Below are positions 1 to 12,248 of a stretch of 64,000 nt of DNA, one piece after another. A program made the translations under genes and the position numbers. A model generated the notes under the pieces. The model worked only from the letters and a program-made list of their open reading frames with translations. It was not told where the DNA came from and did no database searches. Location: contig JAJEKB010021331.1 of assembly GCA_022393335.1 (NCBI GenBank), forward strand, positions 1,036,047-1,100,046. Direction: 5' to 3'. The DNA comes from Macrotrachela quadricornifera (Eukaryota > Rotifera > Eurotatoria > Philodinida > Philodinidae). Position 1 is the stretch's first letter. Each line of letters opens with the position of its first letter.

Positions 1-1595
1 TTATAACCTGTCGGTGAAATTTTTCAACAAAAAGTACACCAAAAGGTGCGTCGTGATCAGGGCTACAACATATCAAAAATTCAGTCTGGGATCTCTTACT
101 TTGATAATACATTAGCTCAAGACACTGAAAATTGATGACCGCAACTGTATCCGTATTTTTTCATATTTCACCATTTTTTCATTACAAAATGACACTCAAT
201 AAATGAAAGAAATAGACTGATTTGTAGAGAAAAAAATTCTCTATCTTTTGAGTTGTTTCGCAACTCAAACCACCAAGCGGTAGACGACAGAATCGGAAAA
301 TACGAGCAGAATCAAAAAAGTCGAGTTTTAGGACATGGTCCAAAAATTTCAAAAATTATGACCCTTGACCATTTGCATAGGCAGGTTAGAATGAGCTAAT
401 ATTTGGGTTTTTATAACAACTTTTTATGCTCTTTCAAATGGGATATTTCAATTTGAAATCTAAAATTTTTCTACAGCCAATCCCTGCTTATGGAGGGTGG
501 TATTCTCATGGACTCGCTCTTAAGTGTGGACTGTCATTTGTTTCAGATAAGAACAAGAAGAAACAATAAAGATCTCGTGCTCGTTCAATCAGTACATCAC
601 TGCATGAGCTCAACATGAAATCAAATGTAAATACCTGATACTATCGATCGAACATTGGATTTGATTAAAGAGAATCAATTGAATATTTATTCAAGTTCAA
701 ATTTGACCCTTTCTTTCTTTGAATTTTTATCAATGAAAATAATATCACACAAATCCATAATCTCATCGTTGTTATATTTTAGAAGCATCAATTTATTCTT
801 CACCGAAAACAAACTCTTCTTCCGTTCAAGAAAGAAGAAAACAACAAAATGAATCTTCAGTGAATGATCTATAGATTCTCTGAGAAGAGAATTGCATGGA
901 ACTATTAATTCTTCAAAAAAAAAACCAACAGATCAAAAAGAAAGAGTAAGTTATCTATTCTTATTTTTAGAGAAAAGAAATTCAATGGCAAAAGTGGTGT
1001 GAAACGTATTTGGTATTTATTTAAGCGAAACGAAAAAGTAATATTCCACCATAAATTTGGATTAGAATCATTTAATGGTTCGATCATTAGCTTAGCAACC
1101 AACCGTTAGGATAGTAGAGCACACTGGATGCGAAATAAAGCGCATACATTTGAAAATGTTGGGTTTAATTATTGGTCTAAAATAAGCATGTCAATGTATT
1201 GGTTCCACTCTCATCGCTCTACTGATTAAACAATGGCGAGCACGAACTGTTCGATCACTATGACTTCGAAGAAATCAATTCTACAGATTCATTTGAACTG
1301 TTTTAAATCAGAACAAATCGAACTGCAGTTGTCGATAGAGAATTAGAAAAGATTGCATCTAACTACCGAATAATTGAGAAAAAAATCAGACAATTGTTTC
1401 AATATTCAAAGATTCAAGACGAACTATTTGAATATTAAAACTACTAATAAGTATCTTTCTGAATCAAAATGCTCAAAAATAGATTTGAAGTGTCTTGAAT
1501 AAATGTAATTTATTTAACTTAAATCAGTAAATTCTTTAATGAATGATGTTCTATTCATCAATAAAATAAGAACTGATTTTGTACGAAAAATATCT
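1..1595. other. intergenic, no confident gene
   Basis: AT-rich sequence without a recognisable gene. A stretch on the plus strand at about 968-1228 reads as a fairly protein-like frame broken by stops at about 1108 and 1228. It could be a remnant of coding sequence, but I recognise no family. Confidence 0.4.
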
Positions 1596-2893
1596 TTATT
1601 GATCGAACGAAAGATCATCATCTTCACTGTCACTGCTTTCGTCGCTGTCAATAGTTTTGGACACCATAACATCCTTTAACTTTGGAAATCCATGAGGAGT
1701 TTTGACATATTTCACTTGTCGATATAGAGTCGAAATAATAGCTTTTAATTGTAAAATTGAATTCTGTAACTCAAAAGGTGATAAACTTTGAATATCCTTA
1801 GCACGTTTCAAGTTGAATGTAAGAGCATTTTGAACAGCTGTAGCCGTTTCATCCGACAAGTGACGAAAATCTTGTCGGCCACTTGTAAAATGATACATTC
1901 CACCTCGTAAGCGTAGTACAAGATGTATGGTATTCTCATTTTGTATTTGATAATCTGAAAGTGTATAACCATCATCTAGTTGTTTACCAGCGAATAATAA
2001 ACGTTGTTGATCCGGAGGAATTCCTTCTTTATTTTGAATCAATAGTTTAAAATCAGCCATATCTATATCTGGGCTCACATAGAGTGTAAGAACTTTTCCT
2101 GTAGGAGTTTTACAAAATATGCTAAACTGTGTAATAGTTGGATTTCTATCATTATTCTAAGAAAAAATCTGAATAGATTAAATAAAACATTAACAGACAA
2201 TTGTTTATTTACCTCCAACATGTTCTGGATATTTGTTGCCAAGATAGCGAAATTATTTTGATATAATTGAGATGACAAAATAGTCTCATCCGCTTTAAGC
2301 GGTATACTTTCACTCCACTTCTTACTAAATGGCTTTGCTTTATGATTATTTGTATATAATTTTAATTTTATATTATCACGATTTTCTCGTCTCATTATTT
2401 TCATTTTTATTTTTTCCATATTGTCTGTCAGAAGTACTTCCAACAGAAATTTGTGAGGCTGTTTATTATCAAATTGGATCCATATAGTAATATCAGTATA
2501 TGCAATAAACTGATGACCATCATTATATGTTGATACCGTTGATTTCAATTCCAATTCCAATTCATTCAATGGTGAGATGTAATTTCCTTTGAGAGTCCCA
2601 ATCTTTATCCATTGATGTAAATATTTCGGTATATAATTTTTCTTATACTTTCGAAGTATTTTTTCAATTGATTGATGATCAAAATATTTTTTAATTGTTC
2701 GATTTCCATATGGATCTATGAATATGAATGAACGTGATTTTAATTCACTCTCAACGTTCTTTTGCGTTTGACATTGATCATCGAGAATTTGTTCCATTTG
2801 AGTCATTTCATTTCGAATCTTTTCCACTTGCGAAACTAAATCTTGATAAACAAACGAAGTTGGTTTTGTAGAAATAAATGCTGCAGTTGTCAT
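1596..2893 (-). CDS. protein with internal ubiquitin domain and C-terminal extension (2 exons)
   Basis: Exons 2893-2213 and 2156-1596 are joined across a 56-bp GT-AG intron (2212-2157), giving about 413 residues. The start is the ATG at 2893; an in-frame TTG lies 15 bases upstream. Residues about 10-50 are probably coiled coil. Residues about 150-225 could be a divergent beta-grasp domain. Residues 238-313 are clearly ubiquitin, with the blocks [20 protein letters not shown] and LVLRLRGG. Counterparts of K6, K11, K27, K33 and K48 are kept; K29 and K63 are replaced; L8 is Pro and I44 is Leu. The diglycine is followed by 100 more residues starting [11 protein letters not shown] and ending in an acidic Ser/Asp tail, so it is not a free C terminus. 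The splice restores the first strand of ubiquitin, which supports the intron. It may be a ubiquitin-like scaffold or a precursor cleaved after Gly-Gly; the function is unknown. Confidence 0.85.
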
Positions 2894-3422
2894 GTTATCT
2901 ATATTCAAGTACTTTATAGGATCTAAAATACAGAATAACTGTCTGTTTCAGATTTAGTAAAAGATTGCAATCAATCGATATACAGCTGCTTATCAAAAAT
3001 GAAAATACCATCAGTGTTTATTGGTGTCAAAAGGTAGTGAAAAAAAACCAACTTACCCATTAGTCAACAAGATGAATCATGCTTAACATATATGATTTAG
3101 TTTTTCTTTATCAAAGATGAATTCACTAATTACTAATAGTTTTTTGCAATACTATTATCAGTACATAACAAAAAACACTGAAGAACGAATTAAGAAATAT
3201 GTTCGTATATAGTATGTGTCTGCAAAGAAAAAAGAGCTTTCTCGAAAGCACTAAAGAGAAGTCACTTACCATCATTGGTCTCTCTCTATCCTTGTGATAG
3301 ACAGAAGTTCTCAAGACAAATGTGTATGTCGGTTTTATACGATCATTTCATTCATGTGGGAATTTTAAATGTTTGTTTTTTCCTGTTTGACTCATTGTTT
3401 GTTCTTACTCATTATACTCTGA
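2894..3422. other. intergenic
   Basis: Upstream flank of the ubiquitin-domain gene. I see no further exon and no clear promoter motif. Confidence 0.4.
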
Positions 3423-3441
3423 TTAACCCATTCGGCCCGAT

Positions 3442-3461
3442 GTGAGCCACCGGTGGCTCAC
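3442..3461. repeat. perfect 20-bp subterminal palindrome
   Basis: GTGAGCCACCGGTGGCTCAC is identical to its reverse complement. It starts 16 bases inside the left end of the piggyBac element and lies 3' of the transposase reading frame. Equivalent palindromes with different arm sequences occur in the other three copies of this family. Confidence 0.9.
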
Positions 3462-3579
3462 GGTATGTTTTAATAAGAGAAATGATACAAGAATCGATTG
3501 TTTCCTTTTTCTTCCCTCAGAACAGAGTAATTCTAAGTCTTTCGTTTATTCAGTTCTGGACAATGCTTCAATCGTTTTA

Positions 3580-3927
3580 TTATATAGAGAAATGCTTTTC
3601 GTTAAAACAATCAAGACAAAAGAATTTCTTGCAATCAGGACAAAAAGTTTTTATTCTTTTTGCTGCCATCGCATTTGCTTCACTTGCTTCTCGTTTTCTG
3701 ATTTTCTCGTAGCAACCAGCACAACGCCTTCGGACATTGTGTGTAGGTCCTTCTATTTCTTCTAGCTTGTGGTCAGCGAGTTTACGCTTCGAGTTTTGGA
3801 TTAATTGCTTTCTGGGACCAGGTTTGAGGTTTTCAAATGATGTACCAAGAAGTAAAGACCCCACAAGACTTTCACGAAACTTCAGAATAGTCACTTTGCT
3901 TGCCGTGTAATTTTCCTTGTATATCAA
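3580..3927 (-). pseudogene. piggyBac transposase, C-terminal cysteine-rich remnant
   Basis: The frame encodes the end of a PGBD-type transposase: a region ending in a CxxC...CxxC...CxxC zinc-binding domain (CAGC, CPDC, CLDC) typical of piggyBac C termini. It aligns well with the C terminus of the larger copy at 32795-33199 (shared YKE.Y..S..TIL.FRESL and KRKLADHKLEE). In-frame stops appear just upstream, and the DDD catalytic core is absent. Confidence 0.8.
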
Positions 3928-4352
3928 ATAGCTATTTATTAGTGCCGCCTCAAAAACTAATTCAAAATGCTACCTTTCGGCACCAGTTTATCAATCGCCA
4001 GAGACATGTGCAATAGGATGATAACTAATCAGATAAATCACTACCTAATCTTCCTTCGTTGTAATCTTCCTTCAGAGTAAAGAATAAGGAAGAAAAAGCT
4101 GGAAATTTTCTTGTTTTTGTCATGCATAATTTGTATAATATGAAAAAGAACGAAAAAGTGATCCGAGCGATTGTTCAGTTCGGCAGAAGAAAAAATGACT
4201 CATTATATAGTGATATAAAGAAGAGAACAATAAATAACCTGTAGAAGATAACAAAAAGGTCATTACGTGTATTTATTAAAAGTTAACTATCTATGAAACT
4301 GAATATCTCGGAAAATTTTTCTAAGAAAACTGATTCGGGTTGAATGGGTTAA

Positions 4353-4849
4353 TATATTTCTATAGTACAGTATCCCGATAGTATAACGATATTAAAAACT
4401 CATAGTATCTGATACTTGTCTGAGAAGAACTTTGAAAAGTCTATTGATAATTATTTTTGCACTTCAGTGTAGCTTTCTAATAGGCACGAAACCCTTGAAT
4501 GTTTTATGGGCACAATAAAAGTTCTACAAAAGCAATTTAACATTATCATGCAATTTTACAAATTTATCAGTTGAAGAAATTATGTGGATAAAACATAAAC
4601 AAGTTGCTGCCGCAAGTTTTATCAAACTAATTTAACTTCGACTTTCGTAACTTGAATTTTGCCAATACAAATCAATAGAATATTGATGAAGTTTCAAAAT
4701 ATTTTTTTTTAATAGTTAGTTTTATCCATTTAATAAAATCTTTATTAATAAAATAATATTAAAAACTAGTAGAATTTAATGTTGACAATATAAATTACAA
4801 AAAATTAAACTATATTTAATATTATTTTAAAAATCTTAATGAATTTTTT
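4353..4849. other. intergenic, AT-rich
   Basis: Flank between the piggyBac relic and the 3' end of the metalloproteinase gene. It is very AT-rich towards 4849, which fits a 3' untranslated region. AATAAA-like strings occur (minus strand), but I cannot assign a poly(A) site. Confidence 0.35.
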
Positions 4850-7552
4850 TCAAACTTTCTTGTATAATACTGTAATTGAACTCATTGTATTAACAGTCCA
4901 ATTTGGATTATATTTCTCAATGAATGCTCCATTTAATCCCGACAACTTATAAAATTGTGAACTGCCTATAATATCTAAATTGAATTCAGCTGACCATTGA
5001 CCGCTTGCCGTGCCACCAAATTGTTGTGTACAGTCAGTTGCTGAAAAGCAGAATTGTAATGCATCAATCCAAGCACCAGACTGTACTCTTAAAACTCTTA
5101 GTTCCTTATTGGCCAAACTAAATGAACCTTTATTTCCAATTTTATATCCAAAAAAGCGAACAGTATTGTCTGCATAGGTAAATTCCAAACCATGAACATA
5201 TCTATCATAATAAACACCTATTGATTGAAGTTTAGCGTTATTATTTACGGTGAAATCAATATTAAACTCAACTTGATTCTCATAGACTGGGCCGAATCTT
5301 TTTGATTTGAATACACCAGCTGCAATAAGTCCATTATTTACTTGATCAAATATTTTTCCTATATCTACCAATTTACCATTTGCGAGAATCACTACCAAAC
5401 CTATTTCCTTGTTATTAATCTTGTAGTTCATTAACTCTGTGCTTGAACTCATGTCAACATCAACCTTTTTTAATGCTGGTTCATATATCAAATAGTGCGG
5501 ATATTTTGCGTCATCGCCGCTGTAAAATGCAAGCATCCTAATACCTACATTTGTATAAAGAAGAAAACTATTTGAAGATGTTGTAAATAATTGTACATTG
5601 TTGTCCGCCATATCAATGATTGGATCATTTTTTAATCGAAATAAATGATGTGGTAACATTACTTCTGCATCTATTTTACTCCAACTTGCATATTGATCAT
5701 CAACATTTGTTCTAAGCGAGGTCCATACATTATCTACAAGGATAGTAAATCGATTAACTGAGAAAAATATTAAAAAAAAAACAAATGATTATGTTACTTG
5801 TCGATAGTTCAACTGAATAAAAGGCACGATTAAAATTATCAAATCCTCTAAGCATAACACCATAATTGTGATCTAATAAAGATTATGTTAATCTTATGTA
5901 ATAAATAAAAGTAAAATAATTCTGCTTACGTAAACCAAATGAATGACCAAGTTCGTGTAAAAATGCTCCAATTCCTACATTGCATACTCTTGCTCTATAA
6001 TCACCTCCATCGTTTGAAGTATATTTTTTATTGACTGGACGTATATCATTGAATTTACTCTTCATTTCTTTTAAATTTTGCGGATGAGAATAAAGCAAAT
6101 GTGATCCAAATATACCCAAATTATAATCACCATTCCAACCCGATCCTAAAGCAGCGTGACCAGCAATTCTGTCTTCATTTGGTATGTAATGTGAATCAAG
6201 CATCAAGCATGTAAACTGTAATGGTAAATTTTGTGGCTTAATAAACTTCATTGGATTGTTTCGAACAACACTTTCACACATGCCAAATAAATCTGAATCC
6301 TTGGCTTGAATTTGTGCTGTAGTCATATTGGTTTGTAATATATGAATTTTTGGATCTAAAAGAAAATAAATTTATATTCAACAATCATTTCTGAATAGAA
6401 ACTATTATATTGTTTACAATATTCCCCATTTATAAGTTCAGTTTCGTCCAATCTAAAGCAATGATGACCATAATTGCTATTTCTCTTATAGATTTGATCA
6501 TCTGTAAACGCTTGCCAAAGCCATGCCATTGTTCGATACTTCCATTTAGCTGATTCTAAATTATTTACTTCACCTGGTTCAGTATCATAAACTAATTTAC
6601 TGTCCTTTGCAACAACCATAACCAAGTGTACAGGTTCAGCTGTCAAGTCCTCTGCATAGACTAAATTTATTGTCAAACTACATTTCGCTCCTTGGTTTAC
6701 AGTTTCCTTGAAAAAAAAACAATTAATAATGAATATACTAAAAAGAAAAATGTAAAAATGTAGTACGTCATAAGTGATGGTGATTTTATTGGTTCCTTTT
6801 TCAAGCTTTATTAAACCTTTGAACTGATTAAAGATGTTGACAGGCCATTGAGTATCGATTTTATTTTCATAATTGACTGAGTTTGCATTATTCACATGGA
6901 TGTTACGTATTGTGTTCTGTCCATCATTAGTAGTGATCTCGCCATTAAATATTACAGTTTTATGATTGAATATTTCATGGTTTTTCATATTTGTCAACGA
7001 AATTGTGCAATATTTTGTTGTTGAATTGATTAACTGGTACGACACACTTAATATATTTAAAGTATTAGGAGTCCAATCTGCAGTATATTTCTCAATATAT
7101 GCTCCACTCAATGAAACAATTTTGTAATTTTGGTTGCTTAAATTATTTAAATTAAATTCAGCAATTTCACCACCTCCGGTACCACCAAAAAGTCGTGTAC
7201 AATCAGTTGTTGAAAAGCAAAATTGTATTGCATCAATCCAAGCGCCGGATTTTACTCTAAAAATTCTTATCTCTTTGTTTACTAGGCTAATTGTGTTTTT
7301 AGTTCCTAATTTGAATCCAACAAAATTTACAGTATTATCTGAATAGGTGAATTCCAAACCATGAACATATCTATCATAATAAACATTTATTAATAGAAGT
7401 TTTGCATTTTTAGTGTTTGTGAAATCGATATTAAAAGGAACTTGATTCGAATGAACTGAACCAAAGTTTTGTGATTTCAATATTTGTGCTGATGATGCAC
7501 TATTCACTATTGCTATGAAGGTGCACAGATAAAGAGCATATCGCCAATGCAT
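4850..7552 (-). CDS. secreted zinc metalloproteinase with two jacalin-like lectin domains (5 exons)
   Basis: Exons 7552-6767, 6706-6403, 6355-5930, 5872-5798 and 5757-4850 join in frame to 832 residues; the introns are 60, 47, 57 and 40 bp. The second donor (6402) is the least certain. A signal peptide starts at the ATG (MHWRYALYLCTFIAIVNSAS). Residues about 25-155 are a jacalin-like beta-prism domain, and a related domain lies at the C terminus; both contain YYDRYVHGLEFTY. Between them is a peptidase whose zinc site, HELGHSFGLHH, fits the metzincin pattern HExxHxxGxxH. The first catalytic residues lie in exon 3, and the His codon after GL is formed by the exon 3-4 splice. NYGVM follows, a possible Met-turn. 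The architecture recalls the putative zinc metalloproteinases related to yeast YIL108W (Pfam Metallopep plus jacalin). It is probably a secreted, glycan-binding protease; the substrate is unknown. Confidence 0.8.
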
Positions 7553-10039
7553 AGTTATTTTTATCTAAAATATATTATATATTTATTATATATAACTGTA
7601 AAACATATATCTACTATTTTGTTGGTCAGTTATATAAGTACATTTTGCTGTTATGTTCTGAATACAGAGTATCGCCTTCTATTAAGAGCGCATTATAATT
7701 TTATTAGATAATTTTGCCTAATGAACGCAAACTGGGTAAGAAAAAGTCTTCACTAATTCTTTATAAATATTTACTTTCAATTATGATTAATTACATTTCT
7801 TCTTTTGACTAATAGAAAATGAGCTTTCAAAAGCAAACTTTATATTATTTTTAAATAACGAAGTACATGAGTTTTTAATTATATTTCAGTGAAGCTGATA
7901 TCTAGTAAATGATATATTACCTCGGCTGAAGGAAAGATCCTACGAAATAAAATGCGTTTGTTTTGTTTTCTTGTCGGCGGGTCAAAGATCAAAGGTGAAA
8001 AAAACATCCGTAGGAAACTCATGATAAAAGAAAACCATGTCAACAGACAAAGTTTGATCAATGGTAATCGAGGTCGGGGGATGGATTGGTGCTACTTAAT
8101 TTTAAATTATTGTAAATGGCTTCCCTTAGTGACAAAAAATGATTAGACCACATTCAGTCGAGGGTTAAGCGAGTCCTAGCGACGAGCATTTTACAAAAGT
8201 ACATTGGAATACGAGATGGAACCGGTCTGAGGTTTTTTATGAGCGGTATCGGTCTAAAACCTTAACATCATTAATTTTATCTCTAGATAATGATAATTGA
8301 GGAACTAGCCAAAATGTTCTGATATATTGTGTGCAAGATAGCAATAACGGCAAGACTCCTAATTTTTAAACAAGTTTATGAGATAAAAAGAGAAAAAAAT
8401 TAGATATATCGACCGGTCACCGGTACCGATAGTATCTCTGATTGGGGCAGCAAACGCCTAGCCAAACTTGTATTTTCATGATTTAGGCAAAGATCCACTT
8501 TATTACTGATCAAAACTTCAACATGCTATATTTCTTCCTTTGTGTATGTAGGATAGTTAACAGATTAATCAAGAAACCGTTTTGTAGGAAACTACATTTC
8601 TCAACTTTCATTCTCTTCAGTACATTGCTAAATTACTTAGAGCTTACCAAAAGTAGTAGCATCATCATCTTATTTCGTTATAATAGCTGGCTCAAATTAT
8701 AATTATAGAATTTCCAAAAAATGATACAAAAGCTTTTTTTATGATATGTCATGGATATACAACTGCTCGTATTTTTTGAATAACTGTAGAACGAAAAATA
8801 GTTAGAGGGTTGCAATTTTCACTGTTCGAAAGACGAAATGAAGATACATTCAACTATGTATTACAGAGATTTTTAACTTGACTTGTTTAAGATTTTCAAT
8901 AGACTTCTTTGAATGCAAAATCTACACCATGCGGTGTTTATGGAAAATTCTTGCGATTTAGATGTATTTTCAAGCCACCAATGGGAGGTCTACCAAACTG
9001 TACAAGCTTCAGATGTTCAGAACTAATCATTGAGGAGTTATAAGTATATTAATCGAATGTAGAAGTAATTTTTCCGACGATATCTCTAAGAAATGTAAGT
9101 CTTTTTCAGTTTCTTTTTGATAAGAAAGTATATTTGTCAACTGAGAAAATTTATTAAAGAAACTTTCAACAACATGGTAGGAAAAAATATAACATACACA
9201 GAACCATGATATATCATTAAAAAAAACTGTTGTTTCTGTCGTTTTTTATAAATTTCATAATTATAATATTAGGTGAATATTGATCAAATAACATAGAAAA
9301 ATAGAGCATCATTTTCTTTATCATTCTATAGAAAAAAGAAAATTTGAGCAAGCTATTATAATGAGATAAGATGATGGTGCCACTATTTTTGGTACGCCCT
9401 AAGTATCAAAGGGTTTATGACATTAATAAATCCTTAGAGTGTATATTATTTCTCATGTGTTCTAAAAAGTTTATGTAAACGCAACATATAAAAGACCCTT
9501 TGTAGGGTTGATAAGGTGAATAAACCGTAAAAAATATATGTTAATGGGCATAAACGAAAATGATAATTTATTATTGTACTCTTTTTTATAGTGTGGTACA
9601 AGTACAAAATGCAAGTATTTATTTCTGAGAGTGAGAGTAAATTTTTCCATGACTTTCTATCGCGTGTGGTTAGATCTTTCTCTCTGACACACAGTAAGCA
9701 ACCAAACATACATAATCGAAATTTCACTTTATCAAAGTTTAAATATTGAAATTAATACATCTGTGGTTAGTCTATCTTACCTTAAAATAACATCATCAGA
9801 AACCAATTCGAATGTTGAGAAAATTCATTGTAAAAAAAATGTCTTCATATATCCATGATTTTGTGGACATCTTTTCTATTATTAAGTTATCGAAATGTTT
9901 TAAAATGGAAAACGGTCGGATAAAACAACTGGTTCATAAACTTCATTTTGTGAAAAAATTATTTTGATTGAATGAAAAATGTAATTTAAAACCAGTGATT
10001 ACTGGACTCAATATGGATTGAAAAATCGGTTATTCTGCG
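7553..10039. other. intergenic
   Basis: No gene was recognised. Short frames at 7879-8146 and 9446-9727 overlap on opposite strands or have no protein-like features. The 22-bp sequence at 8153-8174 is annotated separately. Confidence 0.4.
8153..8174 (+). repeat. 22-bp sequence repeated in inverted orientation at 22126-22147
   Basis: The core GTCGAGGGTTAAGCGAGT is found here and, reverse-complemented, 14 kb away. All 22 bases are identical. The flanks are only weakly similar (both continue with a CGAG-containing segment). Confidence 0.75.
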
Positions 10040-11240
10040 CAAGTTGGGTTCGCTCGAGCTCAAACTTTCACCAATTATTCCTCTGTATGTGATTTATCGT
10101 TGACCACAGCGCCGAATTATACTACTGAACAAAAACAGAGATAGTAGCTTCCTAAAGGCCCGAATTTCTGTCCAGGAATCGTTAATTTTATGACTACAGG
10201 GACATTGTTTTAAAAAATCCAAAGTGATATTCAGATTCAGCTTGTGAAGCTGCATCGAATCATAGATAATTGTAACTGTTTCTCGAAAACAAAGAGATGG
10301 TTTCTGTGTCCAACAAAGTTCTGAAGTCGTGTCTTTCCGTATATTTTAAACCTTAAAAACAGTTTACATGAAATTGTTCTCAAACTTTCGCTAATTATTC
10401 TTCCATACCTGTTACATCGTTGACTATAACGCCATTTCACGCTGACGGATGCAACCAGTGCTATGAGTGTCTCGCAACTAGAGGTTTTGCTCCGAAATCG
10501 CCAATCTTACGAGCACAGATAAATTTTTGAGAAAAACTAAGATGATATTTGGAATCAGCTTTTCGAGCTGCGTTGGATTATATATAGGAAAAATGATTTT
10601 TTGGAAAAAAAATTTAATCTGTATGCAGGGACAGCTTAAGAAAAAAAGTAATCTTCCTGTTTTTTGTCTTACAAAAAGCATCTTAGCGAAAACCCAAGGT
10701 GATCTTTGGGATCAGTGCGTAAAACTATGTCGAATGGTGTGCAACACAATATGCTTTCTAACAAACATCTTTTCGAAAATTTTGGCTAGGGTCCTCCACA
10801 GATATTTTTGGGCAAAAAATGGTTTGTTTCATTTAAGATGATATTCTAAGTGATATATGACTACTGCTAAGCTGTACGAATCCATTGTCAAGAAGGAAAG
10901 TTACATGTCCGCCTGATATACGAAAGTTGCCCACAGTATGACAAGAGCTTTTTGTCATTTTTTTTTCGTTGTTTTCTCGAGATACCAGAAGTTCGCTAAT
11001 AATATTTTCGCCCATATATTCCTCGCTACAGGTGAAAGCCTAGGGTTGAATTGCGAAAGCTCACGAAACTCTCGCCAACTGGTTGGTGAGGGTCTTGTAA
11101 ACTTTCATCAATTATCGCAGAACAGTGTGAATATACTTCTTACAAATCTCTTTAAGCAATACCGAAGCTGCACGTCAGTTGGTGAAAGTTCGATGAATCT
11201 CCGCCGATTGGTGAAAGTGCAGATGGTGTACTGCTGAACG
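10040..11240. repeat. diverged tandem array, about 157-bp unit
   Basis: The same sequence pattern recurs at intervals. Blocks of the type AAGTGATATTCAGATTCAGC occur at about 10218, 10536, 10697 and 10832. Blocks of the type CTCAAACTTTCACCAATTAT occur at about 10069 and 10388, with weaker matches near 11095. Spacings are multiples of roughly 157 bp (about 317, 156 and 140). Copies are heavily diverged, so the array is old. No coding sequence is evident. Confidence 0.6.
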
Positions 11241-12186
11241 TCGGTTGGGGAAAGTCTTATTGGCGAAGAGCGAGCAGCCCGTTTCACCTAAATTATCTCG
11301 TGAAGATTTTCCGATCTGACTGATCCACTACCAAAATACGTAGCTGATGGTTTTCTTCGAATAAATGATGCAGTTTCAGCAGTTCAGTACCCATTTCTCA
11401 TCTCATTGTCTATTTGAAGTTCATCATCCGTCAAGACTCACAAAATAATGCTTCCTCAGTGGATAGAACAAAAATAAAGCAGTTGGTAGAGGTGCTACTC
11501 ATACATACCGTAGAAATACTATTAAAAGGCCATTGTGCGTGCTGCTTTTTATCTACCAAGCACAGGTGGTACTCTAAGCCGTAATTACTTGAAAGTCAGG
11601 GAGAGCAAAAAGTGAATCTTCTCACTGATTGAAATTTGATACTATTTTTAATCCTAGACAATAGGAAACCCTTTGCACGATATGGTATCTCTTCTGCGCA
11701 AAAAACATTTAAGCGAATCACTTTTTTAGCGAAAAAAATACACCGCATACAAAAACATCAACCGATACTCGCCCTCACACTCTCAACCTAATCCTCAGCT
11801 CCGTCCGCTTCTCAGAGAGTGTTACCCTCACTATTAGCTGCCACTGCATTGTAAAACAAACGTAGAATAATAAACCTTAAAAGGATATATGAAACTGCAA
11901 CGTCTCACAAATTCTTTTTCACCGTTTATGAGACGTTCCTCAACCCTTCCACGTACCTTAAGGAAGGAAGTAAATAGAAGGATTCATGATGCTATAAATC
12001 CAAAAAGGGTTTGCTATACGTTGCACTTTCATAAACCCTCGCGAAGGGTTTATCAGAGGATACACAAGTGCGTTCACTAGCACAATCAATGTGCCTGTCA
12101 GGATTTATAAAAGGGTATTCGCAAGGATTGATTATCACTATCTATGGCTCTAAGCATTTGTGAAAGGATATTTAGAAGCGTTGCCA
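11241..12186. other. intergenic; arginine-rich short frame at 11889-12080
   Basis: No gene was recognised. The 63-residue frame at 11889-12080 is rich in Arg and Lys. Nearby sequence contains recurring short motifs (AAGGGTTT, AAGGATA, AAGGGTATT) and a hairpin AAACCCTCGCGAAGGGTTT near 12033. This may be a degenerate short repeat rather than a gene. It is the target site of the LINE that follows. Confidence 0.35.
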
Positions 12187-12200
12187 AGAGGGTGAGGAGA
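12187..12200 (+). repeat. target-site duplication, 5' copy
   Basis: AGAGGGTGAGGAGA. It is identical over 14 bases to 18681-18694, which directly follows the poly(A) of the LINE. This defines the element's ends. Confidence 0.9.
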
Positions 12201-12248
12201 CCATTCCCTATTCTGCTCTCGTCCGAGTATACACACATTCCAGTGCAT

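Larger units (their letters stand above)
3423..4352 (-). mobile_element. piggyBac-type element, internally deleted
   Basis: TTAA at 3423-3426 and TTAA at 4349-4352 bound the element, as expected for piggyBac target sites. The ends are inverted: CCCATTCGGCCCGA on the left and, read inward, CCCATTCAACCCGA on the right (12 of 14 match). Inside, only the C-terminal part of the transposase remains (3580 to about 3960); the middle is missing. A perfect 20-bp palindrome lies just inside the left end. The element is about 930 bp against 2.1 kb for the related copy at 32.6 kb, so it is a non-autonomous deletion derivative. Confidence 0.85.

Noticed and set aside
655..852. Small plus-strand frame rich in Phe, Ser and Lys
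   Set aside because: Low complexity, begins with a non-ATG codon and follows base composition.
3442..3765. Plus-strand frames over the first piggyBac relic
   Set aside because: Antisense to the transposase remnant at 3580-3927, which has clear family motifs.
4850..7552. Reading the two ends as separate lectin genes
   Set aside because: All five exons join in phase to one 832-residue protein, and the zinc motif is completed by a splice between them.
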